A program made the translations under genes and the position numbers. A stretch of DNA of 47,866 bases from Nonomuraea zeae (GTDB lineage: Bacteria > Actinomycetota > Actinomycetes > Streptosporangiales > Streptosporangiaceae), in NCBI RefSeq assembly GCF_005889725.1, contig NZ_VCKX01000065.1, positions 1-47,866 of the forward strand. Reading direction: 5' to 3'. The notes under the pieces are model-generated. The model ran no database searches, was not told the origin of the DNA, and was given only the letters and a program-made list of their open reading frames with translations. Positions 7,728 through 15,661 of the stretch are shown piece by piece. How positions within the stretch are numbered: the first letter of the stretch is position 1; each line of letters begins with the position of its first letter.

Positions 7728-8404
7728 CGGGAGCTCTCCAGCCGCACCGCGTTCGACTCCACGATCAGGCCGTCACGCAGGTAGACCACCCGGTCGGCCC
7801 AGGCCGCGTACCGGGGCTCGTGGGTGACGAGCAGCACCGCCGCGCCCTCGTCGCAGCGGGCGCGCAGTAACTGCAGGATCTCGTCGCCGGTGGCGGTGTC
7901 GAGCGCGCCGGTCGGCTCGTCGGCCAGCACGAGCCGGCGCTCCCCGACCAGCGCCCTGGCGATGGCCACCCGCTGGCGCTGCCCGCCCGACAGCTCCTCG
8001 GGGTAGCGGTCCGCGACGTCCTCCGCCCCCACCTCGGCGAGCACGGCCAGCGCCTCCCGCCTGGCCTGACCGGTCCTGACGCCGTCCAGCTCCCTGGGCA
8101 GCATCACGTTCTCGGCCGCCGTCAGCGACGGGATCAGGTTGAGGTCCTGGAAGACGTATCCGACGCTGCCGCGTCTGAGGCCGGCCAGGTCCTTCACGCG
8201 CGCGAGGTCCTCACCCTCGATCGTCACGCTGCCCGACGTGGGCCTGTCGAGGCCGCCGGCCAGGTTGAGCAGGGTGGACTTGCCCGACCCCGACGGGCCC
8301 ATGACCGCGACCAGCTCCCCCGCCGAGACCTCCAGGCTGACGCCCCTCAGCGCGTGCACCTGGCCGTGCTCGCGGGTGACCTCTTGCAAACTCACCACAG
8401 TCAT
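7724..8404 (-). CDS. ABC transporter ATPase, MacB/LolD type
   Basis: A 226-residue ATPase that powers the FtsX-type permease encoded next. Walker A is GPSGSGKST (about residues 37-45), the Q-loop is YVFQDLNL, the signature is LSGGQRQRVAIARAL, Walker B is RLVLADEPTGALD, and the switch His is in LLVTHEP. The frame is open much further upstream, but the ATG at 8404 gives the usual MTVVSLQEVTREHG start and overlaps the PadR stop as ATGA. The order PadR, ATPase, permease is a common drug- or envelope-stress export operon in actinobacteria. Confidence 0.95.
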   Translation of the reverse strand: MTVVSLQEVTREHGQVHALRGVSLEVSAGELVAVMGPSGSGKSTLLNLAGGLDRPTSGSVTIEGEDLARVKDLAGLRRGSVGYVFQDLNLIPSLTAAENVMLPRELDGVRTGQARREALAVLAEVGAEDVADRYPEELSGGQRQRVAIARALVGERRLVLADEPTGALDTATGDEILQLLRARCDEGAAVLLVTHEPRYAAWADRVVYLRDGLIVESNAVRLESSR

Positions 8405-8925
8405 GCCTTCTTCTCCTTGGAAGCGTCCTTGGACACGGCCTCGCAATGATCGAGCCAGCGCTGCTCGGCCTCGGCCTTGAAGATGGACGAGTCGATGACG
8501 AGCCGCTGCGCGAGCCCGTCGGCCGCGGCCCGCTTGGCCCTGGTGAGCTCCTGCAGGGCGCGCATGGTGGCCTCGCGCTGGGTCTGGATGACCGCGGCCA
8601 CGTCGACGTCCGCGCCGGCCACGGCCATCGCGATCTTGATGGCCAGCTCGTCCCGAGGCCGGTCGTTCTGGGCGACGGGGGTGCTGAACCATCGCTCCAG
8701 CTCCTCGCGACCGGCCTCGGTGATCGTGTAGACCGCCCTGCCCTGCTCGTCGGCGCCGCCGGGGGCAACCAGGCCGTCGCGTTCGAGCCGGGAGAGCGTC
8801 GTGTAGACCTGGCCGATGTTGAGCGGCCAGGTCGCCCCCGTCGACGCCTCGAATTCCACCCGCAAGTGGTAGCCGTACCGCGGCCCGCCGTTCAGGAGGG
8901 CGAGCAGTCCGTGTCTGATCGACAT
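8401..8925 (-). CDS. PadR-family transcriptional repressor of the ABC operon
   Basis: A 174-residue regulator. The winged helix occupies residues 1-80 (RHGLLALLNGGPRYGYHLRVEF, then NIGQVYTTLSRLERDGLV and a wing ending AVYTITEAGREELERW), followed by a helical C-terminal dimerisation region typical of PadR subfamily 1/2. The gene is first in an operon with the ATPase and permease. The ATG is preceded directly by two tandem copies of an ATACT-AGTAT palindrome and has no Shine-Dalgarno, so the message is probably leaderless and the protein probably represses its own operon. Ligand unknown. Confidence 0.93.
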   Translation of the reverse strand: MSIRHGLLALLNGGPRYGYHLRVEFEASTGATWPLNIGQVYTTLSRLERDGLVAPGGADEQGRAVYTITEAGREELERWFSTPVAQNDRPRDELAIKIAMAVAGADVDVAAVIQTQREATMRALQELTRAKRAAADGLAQRLVIDSSIFKAEAEQRWLDHCEAVSKDASKEKKA

Positions 8926-8927
8926 GG

Positions 8928-8951
8928 ATACTGAGTATGCATACTGAGTAT
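8928..8951. promoter_or_regulatory. Tandem PadR operator
   Basis: Two copies of ATACTGAGTAT (8928-8938 and 8941-8951), each a palindrome around a central G, repeat with a 13-base period. The first ends two bases before the padR start codon. The 88-base gap is shared with the divergent FHA gene, so binding may affect both directions. Confidence 0.7.
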
Positions 8952-9013
8952 GCTTATCGCAACTGATCCGCGTATTCTGGACACGGACCGAGGTTCAGGC
9001 CGATACTCGCTAC

Positions 9014-9565
9014 ATGAGCTCCACACATCCGCCCTCTCGCGCCTCGGATGGGGAACGCGACCGTGCGATCGACGAGCTCAGAGATCGCGCCGTGGAGGGC
9101 CGGATCTCCCACGACACGTTCGTCGGCCGGGTGGACCAGGCGCTGCGGGCCCGCAACCGCTACGAGCTCGACGAGCTGGTCGCCGACCTGCCGCGACGGC
9201 CGACGTTCCGGCAGCGGCTGACCGACGCGGTGTCGTCGGCGTCGGAGTTCACCATCAGGCTGCGCTCGGCGTGGCGGCGGCCCCGGCTGCCCCGGCTCGC
9301 GCTGCCGGACGACGACCGGTTGCGTTACGTGGTGGGCAGAGGGTCGGCGTGCGACCTCGTGCTGTCCGACCTGACGGTCTCCCGGGTGCACGCCGAGCTG
9401 CGCCGCGAGGGCGACGGCGACTGGCTGCTGGTCGATCTGGGCTCGCTCAACGGCACCAGGCTCAACGGCTGGCGGCTGGTGGGCCCGGCCAAGGTCCGCT
9501 CCGGTGACGAGATCTCGTTCGGCGACTGCGGCTTCCTGCTGAGCTCGGGCCAGCCGTCCCTCTGA
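9014..9565 (+). CDS. DUF1707 and FHA domain protein
   Basis: A 183-residue cytoplasmic protein. Residues about 8-62 are a DUF1707 segment (RASDGERDRAIDELRDRAVEG, then FVGRVDQALRARNRYELDELVADLP). Residues about 100-180 are a forkhead-associated domain with its phosphothreonine-binding signature residues: GR in VVGRGSACDLVL, SRVH, and LGSLNGTRLNG. FHA proteins bind phosphothreonine partners of Ser/Thr kinases. There is no membrane segment. It is transcribed away from the PadR-ABC operon across an 88-base gap that contains the PadR operator. Whether it is part of that response is not known. Confidence 0.92.
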   Translation: MSSTHPPSRASDGERDRAIDELRDRAVEGRISHDTFVGRVDQALRARNRYELDELVADLPRRPTFRQRLTDAVSSASEFTIRLRSAWRRPRLPRLALPDDDRLRYVVGRGSACDLVLSDLTVSRVHAELRREGDGDWLLVDLGSLNGTRLNGWRLVGPAKVRSGDEISFGDCGFLLSSGQPSL

Positions 9566-9670
9566 GGACCGCATCGCCCCTCAGTCGCCCATAAATACGG
9601 ATATTTGCGGATTACAGGCTGACTGCGCTGATTCATGCTCACATGCGATCCCCCAGTCTTTGGAGACCCC

Positions 9671-11215
9671 ATGCGGCGCACCTCAGCCTCCCTCGTCGCG
9701 GGCGCGCTCGTCGCGGCCCTCGCGTGGGCGTCCAGCCCTTCCTCACCGGCCGTCGCGCTCGATCCCTCCGCGGGCGTGGCCGACCTGACCCAGGACATCA
9801 ACCAGATCCTCAGCGACTCCCGGCTCACGATCGCCAGGGCGGGCGTCGTGGTCAAGAGCGCCACGACCGGCGAGGAGCTGTACGCCACCGACGCCGGCAA
9901 GCTCCTGACCCCGGCGTCCAACACCAAGCTGTTCACCTCCGCCGCGGCCGTGGAGACCCTCGGCCTCGACTACCGCTTCCCCACCACCGTGCTGAGCGGC
10001 GGCCGCAAGGTCGGCTCCGTGCTGACCGGCGACCTGGTGCTGCGCGGCACCGGTGACCCGACCATGCTGGCCGAGGACTACGACACGCTGGCCGCCGAGG
10101 TCGCCAAGGCGGGCATCAAGGTCGTCACGGGCAAGCTGGTGGCCGACGACACCTGGTTCGACGCGCAGCGGCTCGGCAACGACTGGTCGTGGGACGACGA
10201 GACCGCCTACTACGCCGCGCCGATCTCCGCGCTGACCGCCTCGCCCGACCGGGACTACGACGCCGGCTCGGTGATCGTCGAGGTGGCGGCCGACGGGGAC
10301 GCGGTCAAGGTGTCCACCACGCCGGAGACCGACTACCTGAAGATCGTCAACAAGGCCACCGTGGGCGCCGAGACCGACGTGCTCATCGAGCGGCAGCACG
10401 GCACGCGTACGGTCGTGATCACCGGCACGGTGGCGGACCCGTACCAGGAGTGGGTGGCCGTGGACGACCCCACGGCGTACGTGTCGGCGCTGTTCCGCAA
10501 GTCGCTGGCCAAGCACGGCGTCAAGGTGCTCGGCCCGACCACGGCGGGGACGGCGCCGTCCGGCGCGAAGACGCTGGCCGAGCACCAGTCGATGACGCTG
10601 GGCGAGCTGCTGGTGCCGTTCATGAAGCTGAGCAACAACATCCACGCCGAGATCCTCACCAAGGCCATGGGCCGCAAGGCCGCGAACCAGGGCACCTGGT
10701 CGGCCGGGCTCAAGGTCAGCACCGACTTCGCCAAGGCCAACGGGGTGCAGCTGATCAACATGCGCGACGGCTCCGGGCTCTCGCGCCGCGACGGCTTCTC
10801 GCCCAGCTCGATCGTGCAGCTCCTGACGGCCGTGCGCGGCAAGCCGTGGTTCACCACCTGGTACGAGTCCCTGCCCATCGCCGGCAACGCCGAGCGGTTC
10901 GTGGGCGGCACCCTGCGCAGCCGGATGCGCAACACCCCCGCCGCGAACAACGTGCACGCCAAGACGGGCTCCCTGACCGGCGTCACCGCGCTGTCCGGCT
11001 ACGTCACGAGCGCCGAGGGCGAGCCGCTGATCTTCTCGATCATGCTGAACCAGTACCTGTCGGGCTCGCCGAAGGACATCGAAGACAAGATCGCCGTCCG
11101 CCTCGCGCAGTTCTCCCGTACGACGGCGACCGCCGGGTCCGCCCAGCTGCGCGCCACGGACGAGAGCGCGTCGGGCGACCTCGAGTGCTCGTGGCTCAAG
11201 CCCGTTCAGTGCTAG
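9671..11215 (+). CDS. dacB: D-alanyl-D-alanine carboxypeptidase/endopeptidase (PBP4, S13)
   Basis: A 514-residue secreted class C penicillin-binding protein that trims the peptide stems of peptidoglycan. The signal peptide covers about residues 1-29 (MRRTSASLVAGALVAALAWA). The three active-site motifs are present: SNTK with the nucleophile near Ser83, SNN in KLSNNIHAEIL, and KTGS in VHAKTGSLTG. The long insert between the first two motifs is typical of S13 enzymes. I start at the ATG at 9671, which has GGAGA just upstream, rather than the in-frame ATG at 9635. A clear terminator follows, so it is a single-gene unit. The ~105-base gap before it shows an AT-rich patch but no promoter I would defend. 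Confidence 0.95.
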   Translation: MRRTSASLVAGALVAALAWASSPSSPAVALDPSAGVADLTQDINQILSDSRLTIARAGVVVKSATTGEELYATDAGKLLTPASNTKLFTSAAAVETLGLDYRFPTTVLSGGRKVGSVLTGDLVLRGTGDPTMLAEDYDTLAAEVAKAGIKVVTGKLVADDTWFDAQRLGNDWSWDDETAYYAAPISALTASPDRDYDAGSVIVEVAADGDAVKVSTTPETDYLKIVNKATVGAETDVLIERQHGTRTVVITGTVADPYQEWVAVDDPTAYVSALFRKSLAKHGVKVLGPTTAGTAPSGAKTLAEHQSMTLGELLVPFMKLSNNIHAEILTKAMGRKAANQGTWSAGLKVSTDFAKANGVQLINMRDGSGLSRRDGFSPSSIVQLLTAVRGKPWFTTWYESLPIAGNAERFVGGTLRSRMRNTPAANNVHAKTGSLTGVTALSGYVTSAEGEPLIFSIMLNQYLSGSPKDIEDKIAVRLAQFSRTTATAGSAQLRATDESASGDLECSWLKPVQC

Positions 11216-11234
11216 CGGCTCGCTGAGACCTCAG

Positions 11235-11259
11235 CGGCCCCCTGACGCCCAGGGGGCCG
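11235..11259 (+). terminator. dacB terminator
   Basis: CGGCCCCCTG (11235-11244) pairs with CAGGGGGCCG (11250-11259) across a 5-nt loop, followed by TTGTGGTTT. It sits 19 bases after the dacB stop. Confidence 0.8.
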
Positions 11260-11403
11260 TTGTGGTTTACGGCGATCGCGACGAGCCTCATCACGATTAG
11301 GCCACTTGGAGCTCCAGGTTACGGGTGCAATTTCCGTACATAGCCCATCCAAGGGGGCCAGAATGCGGGTTCGACGCACTGTCGAGCTTCACCGGAGGAC
11401 GAG

Positions 11404-12204
11404 ATGCGCGGACAGCTCCAGGCATTGATCTGCCTAGGAAGCCTGGCGGCATTGAGCTTCCCCGCGCCCGCCGCGCAGGCGGCCGGGCAGCAGGCCGCCT
11501 CCACTTCGACAGCCGCGAAGCAGGCGTGCCGCGTGGTCGCGGTCAAGCCGTTCGTCTCCAAGGGCACGGTGCGAGGCACGGCCGCCAGGACCGGCTGCGC
11601 GGACCAGGCCCGGCTCCGGGTGCGCATCAAGGTCGCCGTCTCCGGGCCCGACCGCGTCGTCAAGAGCGGCTCGAAGGTCATCGGCAACGGCCGGATAACC
11701 GCGAACGTACGCTGCACCGCCACCCCCCGCCGCTACTACGTGGTCGCGCTCGACTCCCAGGGCAGGACCGACCAGTCCAGGTCGGTCAGGCTGTCGTGCG
11801 GCCGGCCCGCCTCGAACGGGGGCTTCGCCTCGGCCGCCGAGACGGCCGTCGTCAAGCTGACCAACGAGGCCAGGGCCGGGAACGGCTGCCGCCCCCTCGT
11901 CCACGACGCCAAGCTGCACCTGGCCGCCGAGCGCCACTCGGCGGACATGGCGGCCAACAACTACTTCGACCACGACTCGCGCGACGGCCGCTCGTTCGAC
12001 CAGCGCATCAAGGCGGCGGGGTTCGCCTTCCGCCTGGCCGGCGAGAACATCGCCAAGGGCCAGCCCACCGCCGCCGCCGTGGTCAGGGACTGGCTGGACA
12101 GCCCCGGCCACCGCGCGAACATCATGAACTGCTCGTTCACCCACATCGGCGTCGGACATGCCGCCAAGGGACCCACCTGGACCCAGGACTTCGCCACCCA
12201 TTAG
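11404..12204 (+). CDS. Secreted CAP-domain (SCP/PR1, YkwD-like) protein
   Basis: A 266-residue exported protein. The signal peptide spans about residues 1-27, ending AAQAAG. The middle region (about 40-135) has four Cys that could form disulfides and no family I know. The C-terminal 125 residues are a CAP domain: VVKLTNEARAGNGCRPL, AAERHSADMAANNYFDHDSRDG, GENIAKGQ, WLDSPGHRANIMN and HIGVGHA. The conserved His and Glu residues of the CAP cleft are present. The start is fixed by GGAGG seven bases upstream. Bacterial CAP proteins are abundant in spore formers, but their activity is mostly unknown. Confidence 0.93.
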   Translation: MRGQLQALICLGSLAALSFPAPAAQAAGQQAASTSTAAKQACRVVAVKPFVSKGTVRGTAARTGCADQARLRVRIKVAVSGPDRVVKSGSKVIGNGRITANVRCTATPRRYYVVALDSQGRTDQSRSVRLSCGRPASNGGFASAAETAVVKLTNEARAGNGCRPLVHDAKLHLAAERHSADMAANNYFDHDSRDGRSFDQRIKAAGFAFRLAGENIAKGQPTAAAVVRDWLDSPGHRANIMNCSFTHIGVGHAAKGPTWTQDFATH

Positions 12205-12301
12205 AGATCCTTCGCCGCCCATCAGAGCCAGGGAGCGTCGGGCTTTCACCGGCCACACCCCGAGCCGGTTTCCCACCGCACGCCCACGCGCTCCCCTCCG
12301 G

Positions 12302-12351
12302 GCGGGCCCGGCCGCGCCTCCCCCCGCACACAGGACCGCGGCCGGGCCCGC
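12302..12351. terminator. Bidirectional hairpin between CAP and BtrH-like genes
   Basis: A perfect 15-bp stem (12302-12316 with 12337-12351) with a 20-nt loop lies between two convergent genes. It has no T run in either direction but is the strongest structure in the gap. Confidence 0.65.
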
Positions 12352-12367
12352 ACTTCCCACCCGTTCG

Positions 12368-12447
12368 ACGGCGCTCATCCCCCGGCTGAACGGCCTAGCT
12401 GAACGGCGCTCATCCCCCGGCTGAACGGCCCGGCTGAACGGCGCTCA
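12368..12447. repeat. 35-bp tandem repeat, two and a fraction copies
   Basis: Copies begin at 12368, 12403 and 12438. Each starts ACGGCGCTCA and continues TCCCCCGGCTGAACGGCC. The third, partial copy contains the TGA stop of the BtrH-like gene on the minus strand, so the array looks like repeated copying of that gene's last bases. Confidence 0.8.
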
Positions 12448-13350
12448 CCGCAGCAGCGCGGGCAGCCGCCGGTAGGCCGGAGCCAGCCGGCGCAGCCCCG
12501 CCGCCACGGCCCGGTCGTCGCCCGTCACGAGCGGGTGCTGCAGCCCGCCGAGCTCGCGGGCCTGCCCCGCGAGAACGGCCGCCGCCTCCGCCAGGCCGAG
12601 CGAATCCAGGCACCCGGCCGCGTCGGCCAGCCGCCGGGCGCCCACGCGCACCCCGAAGTGCGTGAGCAGGCCCCTGACGCCCTCGTCGAGCCCCTGCTCC
12701 ACCAGCTCGGCCAGCCGCAGCGCCGCGTCCGCGCCGCCCAGCGTCCCCGGCGGCACCGGCAGGTCGTCCCGCCCCTCCAGCCAGCGCGCGGCCGCGGGCA
12801 GCGCGGCACGCAGCGCCTCCGGCACGGACGTCTCCCGCACCCGCGCGAACCCGCCGCGCAGCGCGTACGGCGTCGTCAGGTACGCCACCGCCTCGCCCCG
12901 CCAGGCGGCCAGGAACTCCCCGGTGGACAGCGTGGCGTAGGGATGGCCGTGCGGATCGTGCAGGACCACGGTGTCGCCCTCCACCGCCAGCACCACGACG
13001 TAGTGGTCTCCCCCGCCACCCGGCGCGTACGGCAGCAGCGCCATGTCCAGCGGCCCGGCCATCGCGGGACCGGCGGCCCGCAGCCGGGCCAGCGCCTCGG
13101 CCTCGGTGCCGCCGTGGCTGCGCTCGCAGGTCCAGCCGAGCAGTTCGAGCGCCGTGTCGACGCCCAGCTCGGGATCCCAGCCGTACGGATCGAAGAAGGG
13201 GGTGCGGCCGCCCAGGAGCTGCATCCCGAACGGCGACCCGGTCAGCGTCTCGATCACCCCGACCGGCGGCGCGGCCCGGCCGAGCATCATGGCCAGGGAG
13301 TTGGCGTAACAGTAGGGCCCGGAGCCCAGATAGGTGTGCATGCCGGCCAT
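12445..13350 (-). CDS. Papain-fold protein, BtrH_N/C39-like
   Basis: A 301-residue soluble protein. The N-terminal half resembles the butirosin BtrH N-terminal or C39 peptidase-like fold: candidate Cys14 in GSGPYCYANSLAMMLG, His116 in GGGGDHYVVVLAVEGD and Asp132 in VLHDPHGHPYA. Known relatives transfer or hydrolyse amides or thioesters through the Cys. The C-terminal half is helical and may sense or bind a substrate. It begins 39 bases after the last permease gene of the ABC operon, on the same strand, so it is probably the fifth gene of that operon, though a hairpin lies in the gap. Starts at 13350 and 13341 are both possible. No signal peptide, so it would act on imported material. Confidence 0.75.
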   Translation of the reverse strand: MAGMHTYLGSGPYCYANSLAMMLGRAAPPVGVIETLTGSPFGMQLLGGRTPFFDPYGWDPELGVDTALELLGWTCERSHGGTEAEALARLRAAGPAMAGPLDMALLPYAPGGGGDHYVVVLAVEGDTVVLHDPHGHPYATLSTGEFLAAWRGEAVAYLTTPYALRGGFARVRETSVPEALRAALPAAARWLEGRDDLPVPPGTLGGADAALRLAELVEQGLDEGVRGLLTHFGVRVGARRLADAAGCLDSLGLAEAAAVLAGQARELGGLQHPLVTGDDRAVAAGLRRLAPAYRRLPALLR

Positions 13351-13357
13351 TCAAGGC

Positions 13358-13374
13358 CCTGACACGATGTCAGG
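13358..13374. promoter_or_regulatory. Short palindrome between permease and BtrH-like genes
   Basis: CCTGACA (13358-13364) and TGTCAGG (13368-13374) flank CGA. It lies in the 39-base gap of the operon. It may be a weak attenuating hairpin or an operator. Confidence 0.4.
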
Positions 13375-13389
13375 CGCAACCCGGCCGCT

Positions 13390-14166
13390 CTATCGGGGCT
13401 GGTCGGAGAAGCGCGCCAGCACGAGCGACTCGACCACGCCGACGACCGCGTACGCCAGGATGGACACGGCCGTGACCACCACGATGTCCGCCCAGACCTC
13501 GTCGTAGCGGAAGCCGCCGATCGCGCGCAGGATCTCGGCGCCGATCCCCTGCCCGGTGGCCAGCCACTCGGCGATGAGCGCGCCGATGATCGAGGCGGGC
13601 ACGGAGATCCGGGCCGAGGCGAAGACCGAGGGCATCGCCGTCGGCACCGCGACCTTGCGCAGGACGGTCATGCGGGTGCCGCCGTACGCCCTGATCAGGT
13701 CCGTCGCCTGCGGCGAGGCCGATCTCAGCCCGAAGGCGATGTTCACCAGCGCGGGGAAGAACACCACGATGCCGCCGATGACGGCCACGCCCGCCAGGTC
13801 CCTGCCGAAGATCAGCGTGATCAGCGGCGTCATCACCACGAGCGGCACCGACCGCAGCAGCATCGCGACCGGCATGAACGTCTGCTCGATCGTCCTGAAC
13901 AGCACGAACGTGACGGCCACCGCCATCGCGGCGATCATCCCGGTGGTGAAGCCGATGGCCGCGTCCCTGATCGTGATGCCCAGCGCGCCGAACACGGCCT
14001 CGCGGTGCGCCGCGGAGGAGGTCAGGTAGTCCCAGACCTGCGGCGGGCGCTTGCCCACGAGCGGGCTGATCCCGAACGCCTCCAGCAGCAGCCACCACGC
14101 CGCCACGACGATGACGATCGAGGGCGCCAGCGGCCCCACGATTCTCAGCACGGTGCGGCCGATCAC
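13390..14166 (-). CDS. ABC importer permease (SsuC/ThiX type), second copy
   Basis: A 258-residue inner-membrane permease with about six helices and the BPD_transp_1 EAA loop (DLIRAYGGTRMTVLRKVAVPTAMPSVFASARIS). The family moves small organic molecules such as sulfonates, nitrate, pyrimidines or riboflavin. It starts with GTG at 14166, overlapping the upstream stop as GTGA; the longer open frame upstream is a shadow of the sister permease. The two different permeases probably form a heterodimer. Its EAA loop is canonical. Confidence 0.92.
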   Translation of the reverse strand: MIGRTVLRIVGPLAPSIVIVVAAWWLLLEAFGISPLVGKRPPQVWDYLTSSAAHREAVFGALGITIRDAAIGFTTGMIAAMAVAVTFVLFRTIEQTFMPVAMLLRSVPLVVMTPLITLIFGRDLAGVAVIGGIVVFFPALVNIAFGLRSASPQATDLIRAYGGTRMTVLRKVAVPTAMPSVFASARISVPASIIGALIAEWLATGQGIGAEILRAIGGFRYDEVWADIVVVTAVSILAYAVVGVVESLVLARFSDQPR

Positions 14167-14912
14167 TGTGATTCGCCTTTCGACCAGGGGGTGATCACAC
14201 GGGCGACGAGCGCCACGACCGCGTACCCGAGACCGGCGATCAGACCGGCCACGAGCGCGAGCCCCCAGGTGCGCGGCACCTGGAACTGCTGCTGGGAGAT
14301 CATCAGCGAGACGCCGAGGCCCTGGTCGTTGCTGCCCAGGTACTCGCCGATGATCGCGCCGAGCAGCGCGGACGGCGCGGAGATCTTCAGCCCGGCGAAG
14401 GTGCTGGGCAGGGCCGAGATGATCTGCACGTACCTGAGCCTGGCCAGGCGGCCGCCGCCGTACACGGTGATGAGGTCGAGGCTGGCCCGGTCGGCCGAGC
14501 GCAGGCCGAGGAGCGCGCCGATGAGCGTGGTGAAGAAGACCGAGATGGCGGCGAGGAACACCACGGTGGCGTCGCCGCCGAGGACGACCAGCACGATGGG
14601 GCCGATGGCGAGCAGCGGGACGCAGTAGCTGATCACGGCGAGCTGCGTGGCCACGGCTTCCAGCCGGGGCACGAGCAGCACCAGCAGGGCCACGCCGATC
14701 GCCAGCCCGTTGCCCCACAGGAAGCCCTGGACCGCGGCGGACAGGGTGACGGCGGCGTTCGGGCCGTAGAAGGCCCAGCCGTCGTGGCCCATGGACTCCA
14801 GCACCGTCCACGGGGTGGGCACCGCGCCGCCGCCGGCGAACACGGTGACGGCGAGCAGCCACCAGAGCCCGATGAGGGCGACGACGCCGATCAGCCCCTG
14901 GACGCGTCTCAT
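14163..14912 (-). CDS. ABC importer permease (SsuC/ThiX type), first copy
   Basis: A 249-residue permease with an N-terminal helix at residues 6-26 and about six segments in all. The EAA loop is DLITVYGGGRLARLRYVQIISALPSTFAGLKI. It overlaps the ATPase gene by four bases (ATGA) and the second permease by four bases (GTGA). With the ATPase and substrate-binding protein it makes a complete importer of the NitT/TauT class. Confidence 0.93.
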   Translation of the reverse strand: MRRVQGLIGVVALIGLWWLLAVTVFAGGGAVPTPWTVLESMGHDGWAFYGPNAAVTLSAAVQGFLWGNGLAIGVALLVLLVPRLEAVATQLAVISYCVPLLAIGPIVLVVLGGDATVVFLAAISVFFTTLIGALLGLRSADRASLDLITVYGGGRLARLRYVQIISALPSTFAGLKISAPSALLGAIIGEYLGSNDQGLGVSLMISQQQFQVPRTWGLALVAGLIAGLGYAVVALVARVITPWSKGESQ

Positions 14913-15661
14913 GCTCCGTGCCCGAACAGCAGGTCGCTGAGGTGGTCGTGGATCGCGTGGAACTCGGGGGTGCGCATCATGTCCGGCGTGCGCGGTCGCG
15001 GCAGGCCGATCTCCACCATCTCGACCACCCGCCCGGGGCGCGGGCTCATGACGGCGACCACGTCGGACAGGAAGATCGCCTCCCCGATGCCGTGGGTGAC
15101 CATCAGCGTCGTGGCGGGCTTCTCCGTCCAGATGCGCAGCAGCTCCAGGTTGAGCCGCTGGCGGGTCATGTCGTCCAAGGCGCCGAACGGCTCGTCGAGC
15201 AGCAGCACGCTGGGCTTGACCACCAGCGCGCGGGCGATGGACACGCGCTGGCGCATGCCGCCGGACAGCTCGGACGGCCTGGCCTTCTCGAAGCCGTCGA
15301 GACCGACCAGCTTGATCAGGTCGTCGATCACCTTCGGGTCCGGCTTGATCCCCGCGACCTCCAGCGGCAGCCGGATGTTGGCCGCCACGCTGCGCCAGGC
15401 CAGCAGCGCCGAGTCCTGGAAGGCGATCCCGAGGTGGTGGCTCCTGCGCAGCTCCTCAGGGGTCTCACCGTTCACCCGGATCTCGCCGCTGGTCGGCGAC
15501 TCAAGACCGGCGAGTATGCGCAGCACCGTGGACTTGCCGCAGCCCGAAGGGCCGAGCAGGGACAGGAAGGAGCCCTTGGGCGTCCGCAGGTCCACGCCCT
15601 CGACGGCGGTCAGGCCCTTGCCGAACGTCTTGCTCAGCCCCGTGATGCTGATGCCGGTCAT
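14909..15661 (-). CDS. ABC importer ATPase (NitT/TauT class)
   Basis: A 250-residue ATPase. Walker A GPSGCGKST (about residues 38-46), Q-loop IAFQDSALL, signature LSGGMRQRVSIARAL, Walker B VLLLDEPFGALD, switch His in MVTHGI. The start ATG at 15661 overlaps the stop of the binding-protein gene as ATGA; the frame is open further upstream only because it shadows that gene. It supplies energy to the two permeases that follow. Confidence 0.95.
   Translation of the reverse strand: MTGISITGLSKTFGKGLTAVEGVDLRTPKGSFLSLLGPSGCGKSTVLRILAGLESPTSGEIRVNGETPEELRRSHHLGIAFQDSALLAWRSVAANIRLPLEVAGIKPDPKVIDDLIKLVGLDGFEKARPSELSGGMRQRVSIARALVVKPSVLLLDEPFGALDDMTRQRLNLELLRIWTEKPATTLMVTHGIGEAIFLSDVVAVMSPRPGRVVEMVEIGLPRPRTPDMMRTPEFHAIHDHLSDLLFGHGA

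Noticed and set aside
12368..12447. 35-bp repeats as a CRISPR array or attachment site
   Set aside because: There are no unique spacers and no integrase; it is a simple tandem duplication.
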